Assembly (NCBI GenBank): GCA_002007465.1
Contig: LNAC01000065.1
Coordinates: forward strand, 3,529,623 to 3,593,622
Reading direction: 5' to 3'
DNA: 64,000 nt
Source of the DNA: Ailurus styani
Lineage: Eukaryota; Chordata; Mammalia; Carnivora; Ailuridae
In this document: positions 1 to 10,750 of the stretch, in pieces
How positions within the stretch are numbered: position 1 is the stretch's first letter
Layout: the number at the start of each line of letters is the position of its first letter
Made by a program: the position numbers and the translations under genes
Notes under the pieces: model-generated
The model's input: only the letters and a program-made list of their open reading frames with translations
The model's database searches: none
What the model was told of the DNA's origin: nothing

Positions 1-220
1 AGTCCCCTCATGGGGATCCCTCGGATGGGGAGTTTCCAGTGCACCAGAGCTCTTGCTGATGTTGATGGGAACCAGAGACAGAGCAACTTAGATTCCTTCG
101 GCTAGAGACCTGTATGACTCAGGCGAGGGGCAAAACCTTCCCCTAGACTGCTAAAATGGCACTTCTACTTGATGAATGTCACATTTTAAAGCTCAATCAT
201 TAACAATTTGAAACTATCTC

Positions 221-430
221 TTTTTTTTCTTTTTTTTTTTTTTAAAGATTTTATTTATTTATTTGACAGAGAGAAAGATCACAAGTAGGCAGGGAGAGTA
301 GGCAGAGAGAGAGGAGGAAGCAGGCTCCCGGCTGAGCCGGGAGCCCGATGCGGGCCTCGATCCCAGGACCCTGAGATCATGACCTGAGCTGAAGGCAGAG
401 GCTTTAACCCACTGAGCCACCCAGGCGCCC
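221..430 (-). mobile_element. SINEC (tRNA-Lys-derived Can-SINE), antisense
   Basis: Reads on the + strand as T-tail, AAAGATTTTATTTATT, a purine-rich body and ends in the reverse complement of the tRNA-like head (gagccacccaggcgccc). It is flanked by a perfect 12-bp target-site duplication, tgaaactatctc, at 209-220 and 431-442. Full length, young mustelid-type subfamily. No coding capacity; it would have been mobilised by L1 enzymes. Confidence 0.96.
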
Positions 431-442
431 TGAAACTATCTC

Positions 443-1077
443 ATAATTTAAATTGCACTGGTTTATCCTGAGGAATACTCTCCCTGACCTTCATCTGTAT
501 GCCTTCAACGACTCAGATTAGTGCAGAAGGGACAACAACTCAAGGTGAGACGGCATGCATAACATTTCAACTGAACCTAGAGAAATACTAGCAGCTAACC
601 CTCCCTCCCTTGGGCCCACCTGGCACTTTTGCATTTCTCCTTTAGTTCTTTGCTGTAGGCCTTTTATTTTAAATTATTTGATTTTGAGAACCTGAAAGAT
701 ATCTCAGAGATCAGTTATAATCTCCGGACATGTGCAACCCAGCTCAGAGAAGAAGGTTAAGTGACTTGCCTCAGATGACACAGTCTCTTATTCCCTCTCT
801 TAGATTATGGCTTCCCTGAGGAAGACCATTGTGCCGGCTGCTGTGCCGTGCTCCACAGGGCCCAGGGCCTTGTCACTGACTGTGCTGTACAAATCAGCTG
901 AAATGAGCTAAACGGGATCTTTCTTATGTATGAGGAATTTTTATCCTAGAAAATAGCAGCAGGACTAAAATCTCGCAAGAAGCCATACTTGAATCCAAAG
1001 GCCCAGTTCTGTGTGAGAAACGAGGATTTGGATCCATCCTCTCATGGAAGAAACTTGAACACAAAATGTATTTAACT
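443..1077. other. Mostly unique DNA; weak MIR/L2-like stretch at 680-790
   Basis: No gene seen. 'agagaagaaggttaagtgacttgcct' at about 745-771 resembles the central core of antisense MIR or a related ancient SINE, but the rest is too decayed to assign. The remainder shows no recognisable feature. Confidence 0.35.
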
Positions 1078-1300
1078 AACACTTACATAATTCTTACCAT
1101 GTGCCAGGCATTGTTTCAAGCACTTTCCAAATTTCAATTCCTTTGGTCTTCATAATAGGCCTAAGAGCTAGGTCCTATTATCCTCAATTTACAGATAAGG
1201 AGAGTAAGGCATGGAGGGGCAAGTCACTTACGGCGGATCAGACAGTGAATAATGACAGACCTGAGATTCAAACCCAGTCAGCCTGGCTCCACGCTGTGTC
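1078..1300 (-). mobile_element. MIR (ancient tRNA-derived SINE), antisense
   Basis: Successive blocks match the antisense MIR pattern: 'accatgtgccaggca', 'atcctcaatttacagataag', 'gggcaagtcactta', and then a region like 'attcaaacccagtcagcctg'. The order and spacing are those of an almost full-length MIR. Diverged; no visible target-site duplication, as expected for its age. Confidence 0.85.
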
Positions 1301-1860
1301 TCCAAGGGTGTGGAGCATTTGGAGTTCTGGGCGATTTTCTCTCACTTTTCAAATTATTACTGAAGCGCAAGGCTTCCTTTGGCAATTTCTGCAGCCTGGT
1401 CACAAGCACTGTGCGAGGTTCCAAGAAACCACCACTGGCACAGTGGACACGTTTTCAAGTGTGTGTCAGCACAGGAATCACCACGGCCAAACATGACACA
1501 ACAGCCAGGGCTCTGGGACGGGAGCCCTGACACAGCCCTCGGGCAGCGTCAGCTCACAGGCACTTGTGTGGCTTTGCTGACACAGCCCGTCAGTCTCAAG
1601 AGGCTTCTGCGGTGGCCGGGGTGGCATGGAAGGAAGTTCAAACATCAGGGGTTGTAACTTTCTTTTTGCCTCTTGCAGAGGTTGCAATTCATTCTGGCGA
1701 AAGCGATGGAACTTCAAGCGTTAGAACTGTGTCCTTGAATAACTTTTCTTATCCAAGATTTGAACAAAGTACAAAAGTGGTTAGGTTGTCGTTTAGACTT
1801 GCCAGAGAACAGAGGAGTGACTGGAACAACTTGCCGTAAAAGGAAAAGTACTCATTTCCA
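1301..1860. other. Non-repetitive, GC-richer stretch; possible regulatory element
   Basis: No repeat family recognised. Several scattered CpGs and recurring TGACACA/GTCAGC motifs (around 1492, 1528, 1547, 1576). Frames of 79-131 codons are open here on both strands but overlap each other and the MIR and show no recognisable domain. A pyrimidine tract ending in cag at about 1659-1678 resembles a splice acceptor, but no donor or coding continuity supports an exon. Confidence 0.3.
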
Positions 1861-3193
1861 AAGCCTTTGAGGGAAATGATTGCTTTACTCAAATTTCAGA
1901 TTTTCCCTGTAAGACACAAAACTAGCCAGAGACTCTTGGTTCAAACTAAGCTTGTTTCATCTTAATGATATATGGGATTTGCTAGTAGAAAACTGGGGAG
2001 ATTTATACCTCAAATGTAACCTAGAACCGATATTTAGTGGGAGAGTGGGAAATAGATTGAAAAGAAGTTATGGGTGAATACCAAAACTTAAAAAAAAAAA
2101 AAACCTGAAATGTTCTTGGCTGTGATTGTCATAAAATATCAACTTTCAATATTCTTATTTTAGCTCTTTTGAGTTCCTAGCCTGCTGTGATTTGACCATT
2201 GTAGAGAAAGGGGTCCTTCACTAATGTATGGTGATTTCCCAACCGGAGGCCTATCTTGGGACAGACTGCTTGTCATCTGCTTAGTTGTTTCACAGAGATT
2301 CAATAAAGGGAGCATCTTTTCCATTATGAAAAGGCAATTCCATTTTAAAAAGCTAGATAATTGTATACAGTTTAAATCAACCCTGAAATAATATTGGAAC
2401 CAGATCAGATTCTGAGGTTAAAATAGATATCTTGGGACATATTCAACAGTTTGATGACAAAAGCCCACCTCCTGGGATTTATAGCTTCAGAAGCTTTCAC
2501 TGAATTTAGAAACAAATTAAATGGAAAGTTTTGAGCTGAAACGTGCTGCTCTGAACAATATGTGGGGCTTAGACATTTACCATACTTTTTTCAAGATCAA
2601 AATACATATTGAATCTCAACTAGATGTCAGGTACAATGTTGTACAGTATGAATAAGAGAAAGTTTTGACCTCAAGAAGTTTACAAAGTAGACGATTTGAG
2701 GAACTGTGGTATAGTTTTTAACCTTTTGGGGGTCATGGACCTTGGGTTGGTTGGGATTAGATTTAGCTGGAAGTGACAGAAAATCCCAAATAACTATGGT
2801 TTAAACAAAGTGGTAGTTTATGTCTACTTTCTGCAAACCTGGGCAATCTAACCAGAATATCACCCTCATGATTGCCAAAGCTGAAGTTTTCTAACATATT
2901 TTCTTGTCATCTTCAACGTTTGATTTCTACCTCACATTCAAAAATATCTGGTGAAGCTTTAGCCATCACATTGGTGGAAGGAGGATGAAGATCCTCTCTT
3001 CTTATTTAGTGACACAACCACCTATTTATGCCTTGCTGCTGGGGAAGTTGAATAATAGAGTCTTTATTTTGACATTTCTGTTCTCAACTAGAAATGGAGG
3101 GAAGAATAGTTATTGAGAAGATTGACAATCATCATTCTATGTGACAGATGCCTTTAAGAATCTTTTTAAAAGCTAAGACCCCTTTAGAAAAAT

Positions 3194-3196
<3 letters not shown>
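1861..3196. other. Mostly unique AT-rich DNA; faint old repeat traces
   Basis: No gene. About 2590-2690 ('atgtcaggtacaatgttgta' and a following 'tttgacctcaagaagtttac') looks like a decayed antisense L2 3' end. About 2745-3070 looks like another decayed dispersed repeat that I cannot name. An A-run lies at 2089-2103. Confidence 0.35.

Positions 3197-3260
<64 letters not shown>
3197..3260. repeat. (TC)n(CA)n compound microsatellite
   Basis: Uninterrupted CT dinucleotides run directly into CA dinucleotides. Likely polymorphic. Confidence 0.97.
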
Positions 3261-3261
<1 letters not shown>

Positions 3262-3408
3262 TAATATGATTTTAGGGTTTTTGCTGACTTAATCTCCCCT
3301 TGAGTCCAACCAAGTTTCTAGGAATATGAAAATGCATCAATGATAATTCTCAGCAGCACCACCAGTGCCACAGATAGGATTCTTCAGGAAGCGGATCTGA
3401 GATGGAGT

Positions 3409-3606
3409 TGGAAGTTTTAAAGGAGGGCGCCTGGGTGGTTCAGCGGGTTAAAGCCTTTGCCTTCAGCTCAGGTCATGATCTCAGGGTCCTGGGATCGAGG
3501 CCCACANATGGAAGTTTTAAAGGAGGGCGCCTGGGTGGTTCAGCGGGTTAAAGCCTTTGCCTTCGGCTCAGGTCATGATCTCAGGGTCCTGGGATCGAGG
3601 CCCACA
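3409..3606. repeat. Direct duplication around a single N (probable assembly artefact)
   Basis: Bases 3409-3506 and 3509-3606 are two copies of the same 98 bp at an offset of exactly 100, separated by the N at 3507 and one base. I see one difference (cttcagctca versus cttcggctca, positions 3475/3575). The copy includes unique flank, the SINE target site and the SINE head. Confidence 0.93.
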
Positions 3607-3673
3607 TTGGGCTCCCTGCTCAGCTGGGAGCCTGCTTCCTCCTTTCTCTCTGCCTGCCTCTCAGCCTACTTGT

Positions 3674-3726
<53 letters not shown>

Positions 3727-3750
3727 CAAATAAATAAAATCTTAAAAAAA
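3525..3750 (+). mobile_element. SINEC, sense, with an expanded (CT)n
   Basis: tRNA-like head 'gggcgcctgggtggttcagc', body, a (CT)n expansion at about 3678-3722, then the AAATAAATAAAATCTT tail. The target-site duplication agttttaaagga is at 3513-3524 and 3751-3762. A truncated second head at 3425-3506 belongs to the artefactual duplication upstream, not to a second insertion. Confidence 0.95.
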
Positions 3751-3762
3751 AGTTTTAAAGGA

Positions 3763-5446
3763 TTTGGGGGGGAGGTAACACTTGTAGAAATAATAAGGGA
3801 GGAAATAGGGTTGGGCAGGTGGGAGGGTTCAGATAAGTATGTAGGGCTGAGAAAACTCTGTTAATGCAATGGGGGGGGGATTTTCCAGCTTAGGGTGTCT
3901 GTTGGAGAAATCCCACATTGGGCAGAAAAGGCTTGGCCCTTACACCACTGCCTTGGTCTATTGCTCACTGAATGCTTTCTGGGCTGGAGTGAGACTGGGG
4001 ATAATTCTTAAAGGGAATCCTAAAGGAGAGATAAGCTGGAGACTATATACTAATCAGAGCCTTTGCAAATGAGCAGCGAGTCCTTTCTTGAAGGAACCTG
4101 AATGGTGCATCTTGATGTCTGCCACAATCAGCCACCATTCAGAGGTTTAAATTGTCATAGGTCCATAAAAGCCAGCTGTGGGTGTTTGTGTCACTCTTGT
4201 AAAATTGTACGTCTAGGTTAGCACTGACATTCTTGGAGATCTTCCTCATTTGCTTATCTTGCGTACTGATTTGTGATAAAGCCATTGAACAATGCCTCCT
4301 GACTCAATCACTTTGGCCATTTGTAATGAATAGCTCAAGAAAGGGACAGGACAGCATCACTGTAGGATAGGGAAATGGAAGAGAAGTTTCCTCACCTGAG
4401 CCGTCTGTGGCTGAAACGTCATCTTTGCGACCACCTATTAACCTTAGAGGGGCAAATGCTGGTCAACAGTTTGAGTCATAGACATTTCCCATTATTTGAG
4501 AACAAGTTTTGTGGTAACAATTACTCATTAAGGCAAAGAGGGACATGCCACTGCTTTGTGTCCAGTTAAGGGAGGAAGAACACAGATCCCACATAAAGAA
4601 TAGTGACAAAGTGTCTTAATTATTGAAATGATCAAAATGGAGCTCAGTTAGTACTGTAGAAGTTTAGCTCTCATTCTGTCATGAGTCTTGACTATTCACA
4701 TAACTGAAAGCCTAGGAGCGGTATCATAATTGGGAAGGTATCAGCAAGACGCTGCATAACTTTTCTACAAACAATGAATTTGCTTGGTGCCAGGAGGGCC
4801 TTTGCCATGACAGTATGTCAACTGTCGAGTGAAAATGTGAATTTAAGATACATGGTGTCATTTTTTTTTCTTCCTTTTTTTCTTATTGGACAGCAAATGT
4901 CAAGGGTTAATTTAATTATACTTTTCGGTTCATGGCATACTGACTCATGGTACTATACAAGGCTTCATCCTTAATTTAATTTTATTTTCTATTATTGTCC
5001 ATCCCAGCCCCCACCCCTACATAGGCATTCCTATTAATATGGTTGAGACCTTTACCTCAGTAGTCTGTATTCTTGTAAAATCTGTAGGGTTATGATGTGT
5101 GTATCTGTATTATAAATTTCTTTAAACTTTATTGATCCCCTTTAATTTTGAAAAAAAACCCATCATGTTTTAAAGTTATACTCATGTTGCTACACATCCA
5201 CCTAGTTCTTTGCTTCTAACAGCTGCCTAGAATTCCAGAGCATGCCTCTACACCAGTTTTTGACCCCTGCCCTAGTGACACCTCTCTTAGGTCACTTCCA
5301 ACTCCCTGATGCCACAATCAGTGCTTTTGAGAGTCACATCTCTTGAGATAAGATACATGAAATATAAGCAGTAACTTGATGCCTTTAAGGCATTTTCAGA
5401 GTTGTAACTGCAAAACCTGCTGGAAGAGGAAGCAAAGCTTCCAGCA
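3763..5446. other. No recognisable feature (1.7 kb)
   Basis: AT-rich sequence with only short open frames and no family I recognise. The stretch about 4080-4340 is non-repetitive and less AT-skewed, so it would be a reasonable place to check for conserved non-coding sequence. There is no direct evidence of function. Confidence 0.4.
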
Positions 5447-5635
5447 CAGTGATACTCAACAGGGTGCTGTGGTTCTCCTCAGGTCAGAGGACATTTGGCA
5501 ATATCTGGAAATGTTTGGGACTGGCATGACTGGCATCTAGTGGGTAAAGGCTAAAGATGCTGCAATATAAGACAGCTCCTGACAACGAAGAATCATTCGG
5601 TCTGAGATGTCAATAACACTGAGATTGAGAAACCT
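5447..5635 (+). mobile_element. MER5A-type hAT-Charlie MITE
   Basis: Begins cagtgatactcaac and ends gagattgagaaacct, which are degenerate inverted ends. The interior contains 'gaggacatttggcaatatct', 'ctggcatctagtgggtaaag' and 'gatgctgcaatataagacag', all characteristic of MER5A. Non-autonomous DNA transposon relic; no coding capacity. Confidence 0.88.
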
Positions 5636-8039
5636 TATTATAGCAGAATTATTTTTAGTGCTGCAAATGTATTTCTTTTATACATTCTTTGATCTGGATT
5701 GCTTTTCTTGTTTCTGCTTCCTTGCTATTCTGTTACACTGACATTCCTTTCCTCACTTGTCCTCTTTTATTTATTGGCTCTGACTTCTGTTCTCTCTGGT
5801 TCTTTTGTGACCACCTGTTTTGATTGGGATCAGTTCTTGGCAACTTCATTCTGCATACCTGCAGCCAGGTCCTATTGAATGGCTCGATTTGACTTTCCAC
5901 CCCAGTTCTGCCTACTCCTTAATATAACGCAGTAATATTTCTTGGTATAAATCAATAACTTAATATTCTGATTCATACATCTGTGGTGGAGATGTTAGTT
6001 ATGAAATAATTTCCATTATCCACTTCTACCTTACTGATAGGACACCAATTTTATTCCAGGTGGAATTAATAAAATATTAAATATCCAGGCTGCCTTTTCA
6101 ATTATTTGGGACATGTACATAATGATTGTTGGGTGGATCTTCCAAAATGTTTTTTAAAGAGCAGACCAATAACTACCATGCCTCTTTTTTTTTCCTTCTC
6201 TCTCTATCTCTTCCTTATTTCTTTCTGTAATATGGACATAGTTATTGGAGCTCCAGCAGCTGTCTTGCATAATGAGGCAACCTTGATAGTAGAAGTCAAT
6301 TGCAAAAATAGTGGAGTAGAGATGGAGTTTGGGTCCATGATGATAGTACAACCACTACAACAGCCCTAGTTCTCATGTCCGGAATTATTATATGTAAGAA
6401 AAAAACAATACCCAATCTTACTTAATGATAGCATGTGCTTAGCTCATGTGGATCCCTCCCGCTCCCCACCACCCACAGATAGAAGGGTGCTTTCAGTGAG
6501 CTGGCAAAATGAAGTTTGAACCCAGCAAGCTAAAGATATTAATCTAAGACCGTGCTAGACTCATGAAAGTAAATTCTCTGTGAAGCCTTCCACCTCTCTG
6601 CCACTTTTCCCAGGTGAGAGACTTTGACCTCACCTGCCCTCATGCTTCCAGATTCACATCAGCATAAGCATTCAATGTGAACTATCCACCCATGAAACCA
6701 TCTTTTCTGTTTCTAACAAAATATTATTTTAGAAGATATTGACCATATGTACACCATACTTTCAGATATTATTTACTTGTAAACATTAGCAAGAAGCAGT
6801 GCCTCCTGATTGGGAAAAGATACTGACCTTCAAACCCGGAGAAAGCACCAAATTTCCAAGGTGACCAAGAAAATAGTCAATAATCATTACTGATTTAGAA
6901 AACAAACAAGCAAACAAAAACATTTCAGGGGAAAACTTCATTTTTCCTAGATTCCGTCCCAAAATGGTTTGCATTTTTGAGGCAGTTAAGGAGGTTTTGC
7001 CATTATAGTTTAGGTCATGGAGGGCCAATACGAAGGTACCAATGAGCTCTTCCTCAATTATGATGTTATTTTTATGAGACTGGAGGAACAATTGTATCAG
7101 GAGTATCCTTCTCATTCAGAGATATCAAGGGTTAGTGTTTTGACTGGATGACTAACCTAAGGATGTTTCAGACACCACAAGATGAAAGCGATAATAATCC
7201 TTCTTAGGACACTACGAGTGCTAAAGTGGAAACAACCTCATGGATTTGGAAACACCAGTGCAACCATCTCAGAATAGGATATCCACTTATCATATAAAGA
7301 TCATGCTAGATTGAGATTTAGAGATGTTACATGAGCTGGTGAGGCTAGGATTCACTGTTTCTAGTCTGAGGTATTTCTAGGCTGCAGTCTTGGGGTACAC
7401 TCTGAAGAGATTGCTATCTGAATGAATTAGTGCTGAGTCATGTGCATTTACCCAGTACCCAGAGGAGCTTTATGAAACCTTACCAGTGTCTTTTCTGTGT
7501 GTAACATAATCTGACAGTGGACGTGAGAGAAGTTAGAGCTAACTCCTGGGGCAAAGGAGATGGAAAACCATCAAGACATAACCAATAGTATAGTAGTAGG
7601 GAATACAGGTATATATAGCTATTTTTTTGGATGGATAACCTTAAATCTTTCAGTCTCTTGGGACAACTTTACTCCTCAAAATTTAAGCAGATATCCTTGA
7701 ACCCCAACCCTGTGATCCTTCCCAGTATCTCCAGTGATCTCAGAGGCTTAGTTTTCCTGATTCACTTTAGTTTTGAGTTCTAACTTCTGTTATACCTTCT
7801 CTGTTGTGAATTTTATGTGCAGCTTCTTTAGACTAAGCATCACCAAGCAGGAGAATTATCTACATTTTTCAAAGTACAAAGAAATAGGGCATAAATATTC
7901 CCCTTCCTGCAGGGAACCTGGGATAAAAGGGGTTAAGTCTTTTGCCCACAGTCACCTAACTAGTAATTTATAAAGAAGACGACAGCATGGGTCATGTTGT
8001 CAGGGACTTAAGTCTTGTGATGAGGCAAACAATGACCAC
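5636..8039. other. No gene; one weak MIR-like trace near 7840-7975
   Basis: AT-rich, apparently unique sequence. 'ttttgcccacagtcacctaa' and 'ctagtaatttata' at about 7940-7972 resemble the antisense MIR core. The longest open frame (about 109 codons, minus strand, 6786-7115) has no recognisable motif and sits in low-complexity AT-rich sequence. Confidence 0.4.
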
Positions 8040-8610
8040 ACAAAGACCTAAGAAGGGCTGTAATGGAGGACAGGAGGGGGCCGTAGAGTTTGCTGTGCTT
8101 TGTAGAGCAAGAATACCCTCAGACAGAGAAGACTGCATTACACTGGAGTCAGGACCTGAAAGATAAATAAGCACTCAGAAGTTGAATGGGGGGTGGGAGG
8201 GAGGAAATGTGAGAACAAAAACCCAGGCACAGGACAGTATGGTGGAGAGTATGGGAGTACCCTTGATCATCGGGTATAGGAAGAAGAAGAGGGAGATAAA
8301 GGCTACTTAGATGGAGTGCCTGGGTGGCTCAGTTGTAGAGCGTCTGCCTTTGGCTCAGGTCATGATCCCAGGGTCCTGGGAACGAGTCCTGCATCAGGGT
8401 CCCTGCTCAGTGGGAAGCCTGCTTCCCCCTGCTTGTGTTCCTTCTCTCGTGTCTCTCTCTGTCCAATAAATAAATAAAATCTTTTCCAAAAAAGGCTACT
8501 TAGATAGAAATATGCTATGCTGAGGAGTTTAAGTTTTATTCCATGGGCACCAGGAGGCCACTGAAGGAGTTTGAACAGGAGAGGCATATGATTGGATGTG
8601 TAGGTTAAGC
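8040..8610 (-). mobile_element. L2 (CR1-like LINE) fragment, antisense, interrupted by a SINE
   Basis: Both sides of the SINE at 8313-8491 carry antisense L2 signatures: 'caggacctgaaagataaata', 'acccaggcacagg', then 'aggagtttaagttttattcc', 'aggaggccactgaaggagtt', 'gcatatgattgg'. These correspond to L2 ORF2 downstream of the reverse-transcriptase core and to sequence nearer its 3' end. Heavily diverged, non-coding. Confidence 0.65.
8313..8491 (+). mobile_element. SINEC, sense, inserted in L2
   Basis: Head 'gagtgcctgggtggctcagt', body with 'cccctgcttgtgttccttct' (arctoid-type, not the mustelid-type body), tail AAATAAATAAAATC. Target-site duplication aaggctacttagat at 8299-8312 and 8492-8505. 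Confidence 0.95.
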
Positions 8611-9929
8611 TGTTTTAAGGAGCTCTCTGCCCATAGGCCGCATCCTTATTCCCTACTGAAGCCTATCAACTGACGTGCTATTAAACATGGGTCTTTGTAC
8701 TCAAGAACTGTCCAGCATGAGGTGACTCACTGTAAGAGTAAGCACTGTCTCTGGCATGACATCATTTCCACTCCAAGGACAGGGAAGCCACAAAATTTTT
8801 CTCCATCAAATCTCTGGGTGTTTTGCTATCACAAGTCAGAAAAAGATAGCTTCAAATTATTTCCAACCTCCTCTCCAGCCTTCTAAAGCAAACAGAATTA
8901 TAGCCCATGGAAGAAAAGGATCACCCTGACCAATCCATAGACCCTTTATTACATGTGATGCTGGCCTCAGCCAAGGCTCCATGACCTACCCAATCAAATT
9001 TTCTATTTCTTTTTCTTAAAGATCCTGGGGACCTAAACCAGCAGCCCCTTCCCTCCATTGCAGGTGTCTTGGAAATGAAGTTACTCCCTCACCCTGTAGT
9101 GGTTAAAGGTATAACGTGCTCTTGAGAGAGACTCTCACTGGTTCTGAAAAATAATGCTCTTTTCAGTACGGTGAAAGTGCTCTCTTATAATTTATTTAAG
9201 ATGTCATAAAGTTTCTGCCAACCTTGCCCTTTCAAACTCCAACCTCAAGTTCTAAACTGGAGCACTGAGCTGCAATTATCTTAAAATTCTCCTAATCATT
9301 CTGCCGTAAATAACCTTTCCCAAAACAGTCTAATAGCATGAATGTTTTCCTTCAAAAGAAATGTTCCAAACTTCATTTTTAATATTTTTTCCCAAGGCAG
9401 TTGAAACTATCTGAAATGTACACAAGACTTATAAAATGGCAATACAATTGCCTAAGTAAGACTTGAAACTCATATCGAGTTTCTGAAGTCACAGTTCTCC
9501 TTCAGGACAGGCCTGAGGCTAAACGATACCGTAGCAAAGAGTTGTACATATTCTTTTGGCAAAATTTCTTTCAAGAATGTCTGCTTTTGGATTTTATACC
9601 TCATTGTGCCTGTACAGTCATGTACTACCTCTCCCAGAGTAATTTTCCTTTTGGGACTAATTGCTGCATCACAGAGTCCAGATTTACCCTGAGACTTGGA
9701 GGAACCTGAGTGGTAGTATTGGGTAAATCATGTCCCTCTTTAATGAAACCATTATGTATCTATTAAGTAACCTAAGGACTAAGAAGTCTCTAGCAAAAAT
9801 AATTCTTGAATTTGAAAATTGTCTTTAGACTCATACAGATATTCCTGATGGACTTGGGGGTGAGGAAGCCCAATATTAGTAATCATATGGTTATATATGT
9901 GTATGATGATTTGATTCCTGTTTACTTCT
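8611..9929. other. No recognisable feature (1.3 kb)
   Basis: AT-rich, no gene and no repeat family recognised by eye. Confidence 0.4.
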
Positions 9930-10020
9930 TCCACTAGACTGTGTGCTCCATGATGGTGGGGGTCGTGGCTGTTTTTTCTCGTCATGATATTTCCCACACA
10001 CAGCACAGGGCCATAAGGGT
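9930..10020 (+). mobile_element. L2 3' end fragment, sense
   Basis: 'ccactagactgtgtgctcca', 'tgatggtgggggtcgtggct' and 'cacacagcacagggcc' follow the sense 3' terminal pattern of L2. Short and diverged. Confidence 0.65.
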
Positions 10021-10112
10021 AAATCAGTATTGTGGGGGGAATAGAATGTTCTGGAAGCTACTTGAGAGACACATACATGCACACATGACACAGACATAGA
10101 GGTAAGAGAATG

Positions 10113-10527
10113 AGTGTCTTAGTCAACTCAGGCTGCTCTTACAAAATGTCACAGACCTGTAGCTTAACAATAGACATTTATTTTTCACATTTCTGAAAGC
10201 TGAAAAGTCGAAGATCAAGGTCTGGGTTGATTTGGTTCCTGGTGAGACCTTTCTTCTTGGCTTGCCTATGGTCTCCTTCTCTTGCTGTGTTCTCACATGA
10301 CAGAGGGAGAGGAGGGGAAGCAAAGAGGGAGAGAGAGAGAGACAGAAAGAGAGAAGAAGAGAAGAGAGAAAAACCTCTTTTCTCAAAAGGCCAGTGGTTC
10401 TGTTGGATTAGGGTCCAGTCCTTATGACCTCATTTAACCTTAATTAATTCCTAAAGACTCTTTATTCAGATTCACTTACATTGGGGATTAGAGCTTCAAC
10501 ATAAGAATTTTGGGGAGACAAAAACTC
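10113..10527 (-). mobile_element. MLT1-type MaLR LTR, antisense
   Basis: Blocks in order: 'gtcttagtcaactcaggctg', 'gacatttatttttcacattt', 'ctgaaagctgaaaagtcgaa', 'ttgctgtgttctcacatgac', 'ccttatgacctcatttaacc', 'attagagcttcaacataaga'. This is the antisense layout of a mammalian MaLR LTR; the start of the antisense copy carries the reverse complement of its polyadenylation end. A polypurine tract (about 10301-10372) has expanded inside it. No internal retroviral coding sequence is present. Confidence 0.82.
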
Positions 10528-10587
10528 TTAGAGTGGGTTTCAGAGACAGAAGTTCTAGAGGTAAAATAATAGTGATTTACTTATGAT

Positions 10588-10750
10588 CTTACACAGTCTC
10601 AGGCAGTTTAAAGTTTCTGAGTCTCAGTTTCCCTATAAAAAATTGAAGATAAATAATACTTACCTGAAAGTTATGAAAGGAATAACTAATACAAATACAA
10701 CACTTGACCCAGGGCTTACTCAAGGCAGGAACCCAATAAATAGTGTCTCT
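10588..10750 (+). mobile_element. MIR, sense
   Basis: 'gagtctcagtttccctataa' and 'aataatacttacctgaaagt', then 'gaacccaataaatagtgtct', match the sense MIR core and 3' end in the right order. Confidence 0.75.

Noticed and set aside
1657..1840. Exon following a pyrimidine tract and cag at 1678
   Set aside because: No matching donor, no domain, and overlapping open frames on both strands; a single acceptor-like string is expected by chance.
3525..3600. tRNA gene
   Set aside because: The tRNA-like A/B-box head belongs to a full SINEC with tail and target-site duplication; the same applies to the other SINE heads.
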